Shown here one piece after another: positions 63,871-64,000 of a stretch of DNA of 64,000 bases; the first letter of the stretch is position 1, and each line of letters opens with the position of its first letter. This DNA comes from Prauserella alba (lineage in GTDB: Bacteria > Actinomycetota > Actinomycetes > Mycobacteriales > Pseudonocardiaceae), in contig NZ_JAMTCH010000003.1 in NCBI RefSeq assembly GCF_024171735.1, positions 1,352,841 to 1,416,840 of the forward strand, read 5' to 3'. Under the pieces are notes generated by a model that worked only from the letters and a program-made list of their open reading frames with translations, was not told the DNA's origin and did no database searches. The translations under genes were made by a program, and so were the position numbers.

Positions 63871-63907
63871 TCGGGCTGACAGGATTTGAACCTGCGACCC
63901 CTTGACC
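63871..63907 (-). other. 3' fragment of a tRNA-Pro gene (putative attachment site)
   Basis: Read on the minus strand, the segment gives the last anticodon-loop bases and 3' anticodon stem (GGTCAAG), variable loop (GGGTC), T arm (GCAGGTTCAAATCCTGT) and acceptor strand with discriminator A. No CCA is encoded, as is usual in Actinobacteria. The bases further 5' (above 63907) do not continue as anticodon loop, anticodon stem, D arm or acceptor, so the gene is cut at the anticodon loop. That is the cut expected when an integrative element such as pSAM2, which uses tRNA-Pro, has inserted. Confidence 0.75.
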
Positions 63908-64000
63908 TTGTTCGCGCCTAGCTTGGCCTGCACTGGCGGCGAGCGAGCGTCTCCTGACCAGGCGTTTCGCTGTGGTTGTATGTTGTCGGTTGCTGGCGTC
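63908..64000. mobile_element. Possible left end of an integrated element
   Basis: The last 93 bases follow the tRNA fragment and show no gene. Because the tRNA terminator lies on the left of the fragment, the right side should be element DNA. Only the first bases are visible, so integrase and replication genes cannot be checked. Confidence 0.4.

Noticed and set aside
63871-64000. Complete tRNA gene at the right edge
   Set aside because: The bases 5' of the anticodon loop do not form an anticodon stem, D arm or acceptor pairing, so only a 3' part is present.

Overview
The window is one 64 kb stretch of very GC-rich actinobacterial chromosome. Gene density, GTG starts, many apparently leaderless promoters and protein features (HemQ-type haem synthesis, F420-type oxidoreductase, LAL regulators, ECF42) point to the Pseudonocardiaceae (Saccharomonospora, Prauserella or Amycolatopsis-like); genus assignment is inference. 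The block dxs - RNase D - DUF3000 - hemE - hemY - hemQ - msrB - secreted hydrolase - RibD-like reductase - ZapE/AFG1 ATPase follows, as I recall it, the Mycobacterium tuberculosis order Rv2682c to Rv2670c, which anchors the first 27 kb as core chromosome.

Layout: 0.1-3.0 kb gluconate uptake (GntP permease, gluconokinase, divergent FadR-type regulator). 3.1-12.8 kb dxs, a two-component system, a fatty-acid beta-oxidation pair with a 4-base overlap, RNase D and an orphan NarL-type regulator. 12.8-13.5 kb is non-coding and carries three consecutive families of short tandem repeats. 13.5-18.7 kb is DUF3000 and the coproporphyrin-dependent haem genes, with a VapBC-like toxin-antitoxin pair between hemQ and msrB. 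18.7-27.3 kb holds a serine/threonine kinase, membrane proteins, a degenerate acyl-adenylate-forming protein, a hydrolase homologue without its nucleophile, RibD-like reductase, ZapE/AFG1 and a PAP2 phosphatase.

27.4-35.0 kb is a sugar-acid catabolic locus: a GntR regulator, an enolase-superfamily acid-sugar dehydratase, an IlvD/Edd pentonate-type dehydratase, a class I KDPG/KDPGal-type aldolase, an Nramp-fold transporter that has lost the metal-binding motifs, and an aldehyde dehydrogenase. Copies of one near-palindromic motif (ATTNCATGNAAT) lie in both promoter regions and tie the two transcription units together. I regard this as the most interesting candidate system in the window. 35-45.6 kb contains DUF2252, ornithine aminotransferase, an S9 peptidase with a coupled luciferase-like oxidoreductase, paired fluoride channels, and an ECF42/DGPF-type sigma-factor pair.

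46-51.4 kb holds a TetR-controlled MFS exporter with a clear palindromic operator and an alkylsulfatase operon. 51.5-60.2 kb is a cluster of two large ATPase-LuxR (LAL/MalT-like) regulators interleaved with small membrane proteins, followed by DUF389 and AI-2E-family membrane proteins. 60.3-63.5 kb has a TetR regulator divergent from a DUF2236 oxygenase-like gene and two small lipoproteins. At the right edge a 3' fragment of a tRNA-Pro gene with its terminator lies on the minus strand, without a 5' half; this looks like the left attachment site of an integrated element that continues beyond the window.
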